Origin: a virus
Virus record (IMG/VR): IMGVR_UViG_3300015371_000064
Coordinates: 1 to 48,036 of that record
Strand: one strand, 5' to 3'
Length of the DNA stretch: 48,036 bases
Shown here: positions 17,794 through 25,539 of the stretch, in pieces
Layout: each line of letters starts with the position of its first letter
Position numbering within the stretch: the stretch's first letter is position 1
Program-made: the position numbers and the translations under genes
The notes under the pieces: model-generated
Databases searched by the model: none
What the model saw: only the letters and a program-made list of their open reading frames with translations
What the model was told of the DNA's origin: nothing

Positions 17794-18451
17794 TGTTCTG
17801 TCCTCTACCCTGAGCACGATTAGGCTGATTCTGCTTTCTCTGGTATCCTGCGTAGGATGAAGTAATCTTCGGCATTCTGAGTGTAGTAGTCGTGCCCGGA
17901 ACTGTATTACCTTCTTCATCCTCTGTGTCTGGATTGAGGACGTTCACATCGTATCCCTTACGGAATCCCTGGTCCTTCACCGCACCTCTACTACCACCAG
18001 TTAGTGCATTACCGAATGCGTTCATTGATGGTCCCAATCCTGTAGTCGGTGCAGTTCTAGTATTTCCTGATGGTGCAGGTGCAGTCCGTGTATTAGATGG
18101 TTGTGAGGTTCCTTTAGCCTGAGCTATACCACCAACAATGTCTTTAGCACTATTGATTATTGCACCAGTTTTACCACCAGGAGCAAGGACACTACCTATT
18201 CCCTTACCAGTGATTTTATTGAGAACTGAACCGGATGGACCCAATCCACCCTTTAGTGCGCCACCTGTAGCAGCACCGATTCCACCAGAGATTGCAGCAT
18301 CTTTCCAACTGCCTCCTGATAGTTTCTTAGATGCAGCATTAGCAGCACCAGAAATAGCCATACTTGCAAGTGGCCCCACTCCTGGAATGAATGCCGCTGC
18401 GATTGGTGCGGCTTTTAGTGCAATGTTTTTAAGTCCGCTCCAGAATCCCAT
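17780..18451 (-). CDS. Gly/Ala-rich membrane-active virion protein
   Basis: 223 residues. Residues 1-100 consist of hydrophobic Gly/Ala segments (AAPIAAAFIPGVGPLASMAISG), resembling glycine-zipper helices that insert in membranes. The rest is disordered and basic. Such proteins near portal genes are often virion-associated and help DNA entry. GGGAG precedes the ATG. Function inferred. Confidence 0.6.
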   Translation of the reverse strand: MGFWSGLKNIALKAAPIAAAFIPGVGPLASMAISGAANAASKKLSGGSWKDAAISGGIGAATGGALKGGLGPSGSVLNKITGKGIGSVLAPGGKTGAIINSAKDIVGGIAQAKGTSQPSNTRTAPAPSGNTRTAPTTGLGPSMNAFGNALTGGSRGAVKDQGFRKGYDVNVLNPDTEDEEGNTVPGTTTTLRMPKITSSYAGYQRKQNQPNRAQGRGQNSASY

Positions 18452-18454
18452 TGG

Positions 18455-18640
18455 TTATCTCCCAGGAAGAATGTTCGGCAAGCCGCCACTGAATCTACTG
18501 AGAAGATAGAGAATGACGATGATTAGTGCAATGACTTGAATTGCGATAGGCCATCCCGTGGGCATGGGTACTTTAGTGGTGATTACCCACACAGCGAAAC
18601 CGATGAGTGCGACGACTAGCACGAGAAGGATGAGATCCAT
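18455..18640 (-). CDS. Holin-like small membrane protein (two TM helices)
   Basis: 61 residues from ATG 18640 (GAGGAG upstream; overlaps the previous stop). Two hydrophobic helices, about residues 2-22 and 31-48, are separated by a short KVPMPTG loop. The pattern matches small phage proteins annotated as Pam3-gp28-type putative holins. If it is the holin, it would act in the inner membrane. No endolysin with a familiar domain is nearby, so the role is tentative. Confidence 0.65.
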   Translation of the reverse strand: MDLILLVLVVALIGFAVWVITTKVPMPTGWPIAIQVIALIIVILYLLSRFSGGLPNILPGR

Positions 18641-18801
18641 CACTTATCTCCTCTACGCGACCACTGTTTCCGAAGTGCGTGGGGAGTTTTACGCACAAAC
18701 TCTTTGGCTACTTCAACTGATGGTCCAATTCCCTTCCTGGGAGTCTCACCATTAGCGATTGCAGCCATGAATCTGTATTGTCTAGGAGACTTTGCTGGCA
18801 T
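18640..18801 (-). CDS. Small conserved-type phage protein (MPAKSPRQYRFM...)
   Basis: 53 residues, basic. The sequence begins MPAKSPRQYRFMAAIANGE and ends with a GPSVEVAKEFVRKTP segment, a pattern I recognise from many short uncharacterised phage proteins next to packaging genes. Overlaps 20 bases of the upstream gene and shares TGATG with the downstream one. Function unknown. Confidence 0.75.
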   Translation of the reverse strand: MPAKSPRQYRFMAAIANGETPRKGIGPSVEVAKEFVRKTPHALRKQWSRRGDK

Positions 18802-19120
18802 CTTCCGTACTCCCGATACCGAGTTCCTTCTCCAAGTCCTCGATTTCTTTAGCCCTATCTTTCATTAGTCTAGCCTTTTGTCTATCTTCAGCTTCCATCA
18901 TCTGCTGTCTCACATGCCAAGGCACATAGTTTGTAGTTTTAAGTGGTTCGAGTTCTTCCTTCTCAGGAGGTGCTTCGGGCCTGTCCTTCGTCAAGAGTCG
19001 GTCCAGTAAGTTGCGTCGTTCGTTCTCGCTGTGTGCAAGTTGTTCGCGCAAAACCTCGCACGTACTACATGATGGAGCGACAAGCCCGAACCACTTTCTG
19101 AGCAATTCTGAGATAATCAT
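18782..19120 (-). CDS. Hypothetical coiled-coil protein
   Basis: 112 residues with a CSTC pair near residue 18 and a long charged helix (EVLREQLAHSENERRNLLDRLL), followed by a Glu/Lys-rich second helix. It is near the packaging genes. No weak-spot motif links it to a known family; possible virion or packaging accessory factor. Confidence 0.65.
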   Translation of the reverse strand: MIISELLRKWFGLVAPSCSTCEVLREQLAHSENERRNLLDRLLTKDRPEAPPEKEELEPLKTTNYVPWHVRQQMMEAEDRQKARLMKDRAKEIEDLEKELGIGSTEDASKVS

Positions 19121-19122
19121 GA

Positions 19123-19806
19123 TTAAAAAGCCGGCTTAAACTTACGTGACGGTCCAATTCCTGTTGATTTTTCCTGATACGGAAATCTAGTATCAAAATC
19201 ATATTTTTCATCGTATGGAAGCGGAGGCGGTGGATTATAAGTCCATCTGCTTGCCTCGGGAGATTTATCCCACGCTTCATCAAACAAATGAATATCTCCA
19301 CGTTCGGGAGCAAGTAATCCAGCTAAACCACCAACATCATATGCATTTGGTTTACCACTAAAGTCACGTATCCCTGCACTATGAGATAATTCATGAGCAA
19401 TAACATTCATATTATATTCAGTACTAAATGGTTTACCAGTATTTGGATTAACTCCCCTTAAATCTATTCTGCCTAGTGCAGGATGATTTAGACCATATGT
19501 ATCAGGATCCATATATTTATCATTTCCAGTATAGATAGTTCTAACATGACTTGCAACTTCAGGATATTTTTCCAATGCGGAAAATATTGCACTGACTTGA
19601 GATGGATTATTTCCGCCTTCTCCCTGATAAACATTGGGAGTTTTCAGCGGAGGATTAGTTCCTGATAGTTTATGCCATATATCTAATGTGGGAAGTAAAT
19701 TCTTATTCCTTAATACATCATCCAATAAGTTCTGTACTCTCTCCCGTGAGAACCACGGTGATAGTCCAGATGGAACATATTTCGGCCACTCATCAGGAGG
19801 AGGCAT
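19123..19806 (-). CDS. Putative zincin metallopeptidase
   Basis: 227 residues. NVIAHELSHSAGIRD gives HExxH with His138, Glu139 and His142, followed by a possible third ligand downstream in the GGLAGLLAPERGDIHLF segment. TAGGAG-type ribosome site upstream. More AT-rich than its neighbours by eye. It sits between TerL and the portal block, next to the holin-like gene. It could process virion proteins or contribute to lysis; the sequence does not decide. Confidence 0.6.
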   Translation of the reverse strand: MPPPDEWPKYVPSGLSPWFSRERVQNLLDDVLRNKNLLPTLDIWHKLSGTNPPLKTPNVYQGEGGNNPSQVSAIFSALEKYPEVASHVRTIYTGNDKYMDPDTYGLNHPALGRIDLRGVNPNTGKPFSTEYNMNVIAHELSHSAGIRDFSGKPNAYDVGGLAGLLAPERGDIHLFDEAWDKSPEASRWTYNPPPPLPYDEKYDFDTRFPYQEKSTGIGPSRKFKPAF

Positions 19807-19814
19807 TCTTACTC

Positions 19815-21461
19815 CTAATGGCGATAACGAGCTACAGGACGATACATTGCAGCCTCGTCCGACTCCATCTTTGCAGCGTTACGGTAGAATGCAGTCCAAT
19901 CCTGGCTTGATTCTAGCTTGTCTGTGAGTGCTTGCTGTGCTTGCACGCGCTTGAACTCAACATTAGCTTCATCAAACAACGATTCGGCAGCATCTACCAA
20001 ATATCTCAGTCCATCTATCGGGTCATCACCTTCAAACTCTGCTATATCTTCGGCAGGTTTGTTGTTTTTCGGCTTATCGTAACTACAAGCCTTAATGGCA
20101 TCAATAAGAATTGGACATGTATTCTCGAAGATTTGGAGTCGTGGTATATTTGTCTCTTGCTCCTGCGGAGCAAATGAATCAATATAGGACTTGTATTCCT
20201 TCATTCCCCTATTTCTCATTATCCAGAGTGCGTACTCCTCAGAGTACGCGCCTATCTCTTGCCGATTTTGAACTTTGGGAGTCCATCGGAGGTATTCGTG
20301 GATGAGCATCTTACCCGTAACTCGTGAGCCAGGAGTGTTCTGCGAGAGTTCAATTTGCGTATCCAGTTCTTCCTCAATTTGCTGTTGAATGGTATGCTCT
20401 TGTCCACGATCTTGACCAGCAGATTTACAGAATCTAATAAATCTTGGATGTTCTTGGTTGATGTAGTGCTTAACTTCGGGTGCCCATGCAGAGATTTTGG
20501 TTTTGACCCAATATTGTTCCCTGTAGATGTAGACTCGTTTAGTAGGCGATACAGCGGCATAACCCACCCACGTCATCGCTCTAAATCCCCAGTCACCAAC
20601 GATGAAACGCGGCCACCATTCAGGAATATTGAATTGAGGAATTACGTGTAATGCGTTATCCGGTTCATCTTCGAACTTATGGTCCCTGAACTCGTCAAAT
20701 ACCTGCCCTTGATATGACTCCCAATCACCGAGTTCTTTCGCTTTCCGTTCCGCTTCAACGGTAATACCCTGAAGTGACTGTTTGTATGTAGGGTCAATGT
20801 GCTTATTGTCCTTAAGAGTTGCGTGAATATAGATTCGCTTATTGCCCCCCTTACCATGAATGATTTTACCGCCCTCCGGAGCAGGCTTAACGAATCTCTT
20901 GTAAGTCCAAGTATGTCCAATTCCTCCCGGCATACCTGCCGCGCGTATGATAGCAGGTAATTCTCTAGTAGGTGAACGTACTCGCTGAAATCCGATGTAG
21001 TTGTAAATCCATTCCGTGTATGACGTGAGTTCGTCCGGCGAGTAGAGATTGATTTGCATCGAGTCATATTTATGAACGTCGTCCTCATTCTCACAATGAC
21101 CCAAGAAAATCATTGCTCCGCCATTAGTAAATCCACTACCAGCTTGGTCGGGACGTGGGAAAGTCCAACACATGTCGGTTTTATTGAAAGTCGCACCGAA
21201 CTTTCGATACAACTCACGGCTTCTTGGAATAATTTCATTACGTAGTTCAGGGAATGTTCTTCGCATGAATACTTGTTTGAACAGAGGATGCTCGTGCCAT
21301 CGATGGACAATTCCATAGAGCAAGAGCACGTCGCTTTTACCCGAACCAGCACCACCTCCATAGAATGCTTCCTTTACTGTAGTTGGAATTGAGAGAAAGA
21401 TTTCCTGTTTTGGCTCAGGCTTCCACTGATTCCGGTCAATTACTGGTGCCTGAGTTTCCAT
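19815..21461 (-). CDS. terL: Terminase large subunit
   Basis: 548 residues from ATG 21461 (METQAPVIDRNQW); a longer frame start would overlap the previous gene and add an unlikely hydrophobic leader. Walker A GGGAGSGKS at residues 35-43; Walker B/catalytic YSPDE with Asp143-Glu144; C-terminal nuclease with IVGDWGF (first Asp) and DDPIDGLRYLV (last acidic pair). This motor pumps DNA into the prohead and cuts it. It starts four bases after the preceding stop, so it is probably translationally coupled. Confidence 0.95.
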   Translation of the reverse strand: METQAPVIDRNQWKPEPKQEIFLSIPTTVKEAFYGGGAGSGKSDVLLLYGIVHRWHEHPLFKQVFMRRTFPELRNEIIPRSRELYRKFGATFNKTDMCWTFPRPDQAGSGFTNGGAMIFLGHCENEDDVHKYDSMQINLYSPDELTSYTEWIYNYIGFQRVRSPTRELPAIIRAAGMPGGIGHTWTYKRFVKPAPEGGKIIHGKGGNKRIYIHATLKDNKHIDPTYKQSLQGITVEAERKAKELGDWESYQGQVFDEFRDHKFEDEPDNALHVIPQFNIPEWWPRFIVGDWGFRAMTWVGYAAVSPTKRVYIYREQYWVKTKISAWAPEVKHYINQEHPRFIRFCKSAGQDRGQEHTIQQQIEEELDTQIELSQNTPGSRVTGKMLIHEYLRWTPKVQNRQEIGAYSEEYALWIMRNRGMKEYKSYIDSFAPQEQETNIPRLQIFENTCPILIDAIKACSYDKPKNNKPAEDIAEFEGDDPIDGLRYLVDAAESLFDEANVEFKRVQAQQALTDKLESSQDWTAFYRNAAKMESDEAAMYRPVARYRH

Positions 21462-21465
21462 TTTA

Positions 21466-21966
21466 TTAGCGACGTGGACCCAGTGAAAGATTAGCAGGAT
21501 TATCCATCCACGACATATCATTACCTGCCGCTGTACCTGCCTGTCTGTATGCTGCCATATCCTGTGGTCCTCTTTGCATGGGTGGTCCCTGCATTCTATT
21601 ACCCATCTGTGGACCTACAGGTACTCCAGGAAATGGTTGACGCTGCATTCCCATTGGATTTTGTGGGGGAGCAGGAATTGGAGGTCTATTCTGTAGTGGT
21701 CCCGGAGGTATTCCTTGCATGGGAGGACGACCCATTCCCTGCATTGGTCCCATACCTTGCATGGGTGGTCCCATTGGAGCATTCATGGGTGGTTGCATAG
21801 GTCCACCCATCGGCATAGGACTCATGTTAGGTGGTGGACCACTTACAGGTGGTGCCATTCCTTGCATAGCACCCGGCGATGGACCTATTCCTCTAACTGG
21901 TTGAGGTCCATTCATTGGTGGTCGTCCTTGCATTGGTTGCATACCACCGATTGGTTGCATTGGCAT
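21466..21966 (-). CDS. Met/Pro/Gly/Gln-rich low-complexity protein
   Basis: 166 residues, over most of its length built of MQGM, PPM and GP units. Only the last 35 residues look more ordered (DMAAYRQAGTAAGNDMSWMDNP). The frame has AGGAG before its ATG and is flanked by real genes with nine and four bases between, so it is coding. Function unknown; probably a disordered linker-type protein acting near TerL. Confidence 0.7.
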   Translation of the reverse strand: MPMQPIGGMQPMQGRPPMNGPQPVRGIGPSPGAMQGMAPPVSGPPPNMSPMPMGGPMQPPMNAPMGPPMQGMGPMQGMGRPPMQGIPPGPLQNRPPIPAPPQNPMGMQRQPFPGVPVGPQMGNRMQGPPMQRGPQDMAAYRQAGTAAGNDMSWMDNPANLSLGPRR

Positions 21967-21975
21967 CTTTGACTC

Positions 21976-23085
21976 CTACTTGTTACCAGGATAATAAAAG
22001 CGGCTTGCATCGAAAGTTTCAGGCAAATAAAATTGCTTATGTTTCTTTGCTTCTTCCTCTATAAGTGCTGCCATCTGTTCCTCAAAAGTCGGAGGAGGTG
22101 GTGGCTTTGGACCTATGGCTACTGCATATGGGTCAGGTCTTGGTCTAGTTTCAAATGGTACTGGATGACTTCTCATTTCGTCTAGTAGAGTGTTCTTAAC
22201 TTCAGGAATCATTGGCTTATCGCCTAGTCTATCTGCTGTGAATAATTTCTCTAGATGAGTTCCTTCCCAATCCTTACCTCTTGGAATGTATTCCTTCATG
22301 AACTCGTATGTTTCCGGCCAGCCCCGAGTACCTAGATTTTTAGTTTCAATTCCGGGTCTGTTCCAGATTTCATTAGAGAATGGACCACGCATACTTGTCC
22401 TTGATGCTATTCCCTGATATCCTAATTCCTGTGCTTTTTCCATAGCATCCTTATACATCGCAGTACCGAGTCCTGCATTGTGATAGTTTCTATTTGACCA
22501 TGTAGAACCTACTGACAAATAGTTCTCTACAGGATTATTCTTGAATGATATACCTCCTATTTCACCAGGATAAGGATGAGAGTCCATAACCTTAAATGCC
22601 CAAGGTTCCCACTCCCCATTCTCATTGATATTATGTTCAAGTTTTGAAGTAATAGAGCCAGCAGGTTTACCCATTCGTGCGGCGACTTTATCAAAGTCAG
22701 CCATTGCCATTCCTAGTAATGGCGCGCCCTTAATAGCTTTACCTCCTAGTAGAGCTAATTCTTCAGGACCAGGTGTAGCTAGGTCAGTGAAGAATTGGCC
22801 CATGAATTGATGTCCAGTTTGCGGTGTAGCCCATGCCTCTAAGTTATTCCGTACTGGGTCTGCCATGAATGGAAAGCCAGAATCGTTAATCATAAGTCCA
22901 GTATTAGCTAGACTTTGTAGTGCGCCCTTACCCATATCGTATGCTCTAGTGCTATAGTCTATTGGTGGTGGAGTAGTTGGTGCAATAGGATGAGAAGCCA
23001 TCGGTGCCATTGGTGCAGGCTGATGGGAAGGCATCGGTTCCATATTGAATGGAAGTATCGATGGTCCTATTCCCTTCTGTGGCAC
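21976..23085 (-). CDS. GNAT-like acetyltransferase domain protein
   Basis: 369 residues from a GTG at 23085 (GGAGG upstream; overlaps the lipoprotein stop as TAGTG). The N-terminal 45 residues are Pro/Met-rich. Residues about 165-255 have a GNAT pattern: GGISFKNNPVENYLSVGSTW, then RNYHNAGLGTAMYKDAMEKA (motif A, acetyl-CoA loop) and ELGYQGIASRTSMRG. The remainder is Pro-rich or helical. Substrate unknown; it may be carried in the virion like other late polyvalent proteins. Confidence 0.65.
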   Translation of the reverse strand: MPQKGIGPSILPFNMEPMPSHQPAPMAPMASHPIAPTTPPPIDYSTRAYDMGKGALQSLANTGLMINDSGFPFMADPVRNNLEAWATPQTGHQFMGQFFTDLATPGPEELALLGGKAIKGAPLLGMAMADFDKVAARMGKPAGSITSKLEHNINENGEWEPWAFKVMDSHPYPGEIGGISFKNNPVENYLSVGSTWSNRNYHNAGLGTAMYKDAMEKAQELGYQGIASRTSMRGPFSNEIWNRPGIETKNLGTRGWPETYEFMKEYIPRGKDWEGTHLEKLFTADRLGDKPMIPEVKNTLLDEMRSHPVPFETRPRPDPYAVAIGPKPPPPPTFEEQMAALIEEEAKKHKQFYLPETFDASRFYYPGNK

Positions 23086-23522
23086 TATCGCCTCCAGGTT
23101 CCATTTACTGATAGCGTATTCAGGAACCAGTCACCCGATGTAGCTTCTCTGAATAGTTTCCCGTCAACGAATATCTGTGCTGACAGGAATGGGAATTGAA
23201 TATTAGCCGGGTAACTGAGAGGTGTTACGTCTAGTGTGAGGAAGAATGTTTCTTCGGTGATTTCAAATGATGTGAGGTAGGGAAGTGTGGTAATGACTTG
23301 AATCAGTCCGTCCTGTGGATTACTTGTGCGGACGCGCACTTGATTCGCATTACCTGTGACTCTCAGTTCAATCTTCGTCTTGCTGATTGGAACTGGACTA
23401 GTCGGATTAGTTGGGACGATTGGAGTCGTATTGATTCTGTCTGATGGTTGAGTTGGTACTGTGATTCGGGTGCATCCTACTGCGAGCGCGCATGCTATGA
23501 TGGCAACTCTGTAGAAAGTCAT
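23085..23522 (-). CDS. Predicted lipoprotein
   Basis: 145 residues. Hydrophobic signal peptide ending LAVGC (Cys17) is a lipobox, followed by a Thr/Pro-rich linker (about 20-48) and a beta-sandwich-like domain (about 50-145). It would be exported and lipid-anchored. It starts within the end of the upstream Acb2-like gene (four-base overlap). Phage lipoproteins of this kind can block superinfection or act in lysis; neither is shown here. Confidence 0.7.
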   Translation of the reverse strand: MTFYRVAIIACALAVGCTRITVPTQPSDRINTTPIVPTNPTSPVPISKTKIELRVTGNANQVRVRTSNPQDGLIQVITTLPYLTSFEITEETFFLTLDVTPLSYPANIQFPFLSAQIFVDGKLFREATSGDWFLNTLSVNGTWRR

Positions 23523-23740
23523 ACCTCCACCTCTGAATCTTCATCATTGAACACAACAGCTTTAATTGCCCACATCGCTGTCTGTTCATTGTTAGTGATT
23601 GCTAGTGATGTATGCCGTGATGGTGGACATACTTCTCTAATCACTTGCTCCATTTCACTGAACTTTTCTCTCAGTCTAGTAATTGCCTCCAGTCCTCGTG
23701 AACTTGGTTTGTGATAAGCGTACGGTTTATCGATAGGCAC
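23519..23740 (-). CDS. Acb2/Tad1-type cyclic-nucleotide sponge (anti-CBASS/Thoeris-like)
   Basis: 73 residues from a GTG preceded by GAGGA. The pattern YHKPS, then a helix LEAITRLREKFSEMEQVI, then CPPSRHTSLAIT and EQTAMWAIKAVV matches my memory of the Acb2/Tad1 helical-hairpin family. Members bind cyclic di- or trinucleotides or gcADPR and so blunt CBASS or Thoeris defence. The ligand preference cannot be read from sequence. It is encoded in the late operon between a beta protein and a lipoprotein, not among early genes. Confidence 0.75.
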   Translation of the reverse strand: MPIDKPYAYHKPSSRGLEAITRLREKFSEMEQVIREVCPPSRHTSLAITNNEQTAMWAIKAVVFNDEDSEVEV

Positions 23741-23767
23741 TTTGTCCTCACTTCCAGCTCTGGGAAG

Positions 23768-24013
23768 TTAATCCCGTTTCAATACAATCGTTACAGGAGA
23801 CGCACCCGTAGAGCGAATGAATCCTCCACCCACTACAGCAGAACCAGCGGTCAATGTTACGGTGGACTTAGCAGCGAAGTCACTCGTGTTTGAGATTTCA
23901 AGTGCAGGAGTAGTATCTGCCGTGAAGATTGTAGCCTTAGCCGCAGGTAGAGCGAACACAGTGTTCTGCGTCAATACCGCGGGTGGGCCGAATGGAATTG
24001 ATTGGATGGGCAT
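23768..24013 (-). CDS. Hypothetical small beta protein
   Basis: 81 residues, Ala/Thr/Val-rich, predicted strands throughout (ATIFTADTTPALEIS, STVTLTAGSAVVGGG). GGAGTAGAAC precedes the ATG. Resembles small decoration-type proteins in general pattern, but no family is recognised. Confidence 0.6.
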   Translation of the reverse strand: MPIQSIPFGPPAVLTQNTVFALPAAKATIFTADTTPALEISNTSDFAAKSTVTLTAGSAVVGGGFIRSTGASPVTIVLKRD

Positions 24014-24025
24014 GTTCTACTCCAG

Positions 24026-24466
24026 TTAGACAGGAGCAGTTACATCAAAGTCTTTCGGGTCAGAAATGATATTACCCGTCTGAACTCTGACAGGAATCTT
24101 AACAGTCTGAGCCGGCACATTGACTGTTGCCTTCAGTTCCGTCGCACTCACGTATGTAGTAGCTACAGGTGAGCCAACCCATACAATCTCTGATGTGTTA
24201 GTAAACTCAGTTCCCGTGACTGTGAGCTGAACTGTCCCTGAACCTGCTACTGCCGTAGATGGATTGATTGTACCAACTGTAGGAACTTTGGTGATTCCCG
24301 CAGTCAGAATTAGCATGATTGCATCGAATGCTTTATTCACGAACTGTGTATCGGATGATGCAACTTCCAATACTTTGCGGATTAGAACCATCTGCTCCAT
24401 CGTCACTGACAATGCAGGAGATGAGAGAAGGACTGGTTTGAATGCATCGATTCGTGTGACTGGCAT
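24026..24466 (-). CDS. IPT/TIG Ig-like domain protein
   Basis: 146 residues from ATG 24466 (MPVTRIDAFKP), chosen over a start 48 bases upstream because AGGAG lies eight bases ahead. Residues about 1-60 are helical. Residues about 65-146 form a TIG domain: PTVGTINPSTAVAGSGTVQL, TGTEFTNTSEIVWVG, then ATTYVSATELKATV. Such domains occur in phage virion proteins that touch cell surfaces. Confidence 0.75.
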   Translation of the reverse strand: MPVTRIDAFKPVLLSSPALSVTMEQMVLIRKVLEVASSDTQFVNKAFDAIMLILTAGITKVPTVGTINPSTAVAGSGTVQLTVTGTEFTNTSEIVWVGSPVATTYVSATELKATVNVPAQTVKIPVRVQTGNIISDPKDFDVTAPV

Positions 24467-24508
24467 GATGTATCTCCTACATTGAACTGATGGGATGATG
24501 GATTCAGA

Positions 24509-24542
24509 GGACACGCACTCAGCCCATCATAAGTGCGTGTCC
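24509..24542 (-). other. Perfect 11-bp stem hairpin in late leader
   Basis: GGACACGCACT pairs exactly with AGTGCGTGTCC over a 12-base loop. It lies between the HPIV-repeat gene and the TIG gene. No T-tract follows on either strand, so it is more likely an mRNA processing or stability element than a classic terminator. Stem word ACGCACT also occurs in the plus-strand hairpin at 37648..37694. Confidence 0.7.
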
Positions 24543-24570
24543 ATTCAACTAGTTCCTGTCCTTCAATCAA

Positions 24571-24960
24571 TCAATCGATCTTCACGAGGATGTAACCGAC
24601 ACCCGGCTGCCACAACATCGTGAATGCGCCGTCAGGCTTTTCTTCCAACAGAGGAACACCTTCAGTGGGAGGAGGTGCCACAAGTGTTGGAGGTAGCACG
24701 ATTGGATGTGTAGGAATGCCTGGTCCTACACTACCCGGCGGAATGACGATGGGATGCTCCGGTGTGTATGGTGGCAACACAATCGGATGTTCAGGCTTAA
24801 GCGGGGGTCCAGGGTCAATAGCTCCCGGAGGAATAACGATTGGATGTTCAGGACGCGGTGGAGGAAGTACGATTGGATGCGACGGAACTCCAGGTCCAAT
24901 GGAATCTGGTGGGATTACGATTGGATGAGCTGGAATCGGTGGTGGACAGCCATTCGCCAT
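24571..24960 (-). CDS. HPIVxPP tandem-repeat proline-rich protein
   Basis: 129 residues. The core HPIVxPP occurs six times, alternating HPIVIPP and HPIVLPP strictly (I, L, I, L, I, L), with Pro/Gly linkers between. A short C-terminal domain ends GAFTMLWQPGVGYILVKID. AGGAG precedes the ATG. Probably an extended polyproline-type rod; function unknown. Confidence 0.7.
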   Translation of the reverse strand: MANGCPPPIPAHPIVIPPDSIGPGVPSHPIVLPPPRPEHPIVIPPGAIDPGPPLKPEHPIVLPPYTPEHPIVIPPGSVGPGIPTHPIVLPPTLVAPPPTEGVPLLEEKPDGAFTMLWQPGVGYILVKID

Positions 24961-24963
24961 GAA

Positions 24964-25539
24964 CTACTCCTGCACGGTGATATGCTCGAAGCTACGCTCA
25001 TCTCTGAATTGAGGAGCGAAGATTACGAACTGTTGGTTGTTGTTTGATTCAGCTGAGGAAGGAGGAGCTGGGGGCTCAAGATTCTTAATGACTACGCTCA
25101 TGTCCTTAGCTATGGTACTAAGGTCTTTCGCATCAGCGTAGTCTAACTTCTCTTGCGTTATCGCGCCCATCGCACTATTGAGTACGTGTTGGGCTTTCTT
25201 GATAGCGCGCTTCCTTGATTTCGTAATGTGTTCTATGATTGACTTCTTCGGTTCATTGTAGCTCGTCGTACTCGTCGCACCTTTAGCGTACGCACTTACG
25301 GATGATGGAGAGATGCCGAACATTCCCGCTAGTCCTAGTGCTGCTTTCCTACCTTCGAGGACTGACGTTTCTCCGATGATTTTGCGGAGACTGTCTGGAA
25401 TGTTTGTGTCTCCTTCTTTCCTACCAGGTTTGTCGAGTACTTCGACTACCGGAGTGCGTGTGGGTTCAGGAGATTTATTGTCCTTATAGGACTCTAGTTC
25501 TCGTAAGAAGTCATCATCAGTTACGATTCCAATAGGCAT
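24964..25539 (-). CDS. Putative terminase small subunit (DNA-binding)
   Basis: 191 residues. Residues about 60-90 contain a helix-turn-helix-like stretch (GLAGMFGISPSSVSAYAKG). Next come a basic helix (KSRKRAIKKAQHVLNS), a long helical segment and a disordered tail. First gene of the late operon, with GGGGGATG before the ATG. HTH, size and place ahead of TerL fit the small subunit that recognises the packaging site; no motif proves it. Confidence 0.55.
   Translation of the reverse strand: MPIGIVTDDDFLRELESYKDNKSPEPTRTPVVEVLDKPGRKEGDTNIPDSLRKIIGETSVLEGRKAALGLAGMFGISPSSVSAYAKGATSTTSYNEPKKSIIEHITKSRKRAIKKAQHVLNSAMGAITQEKLDYADAKDLSTIAKDMSVVIKNLEPPAPPSSAESNNNQQFVIFAPQFRDERSFEHITVQE

Noticed and set aside
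21462-21521. Longer terminase start with a hydrophobic leader
   Set aside because: Overlaps the upstream gene and has no ribosome site; terminases are cytoplasmic.
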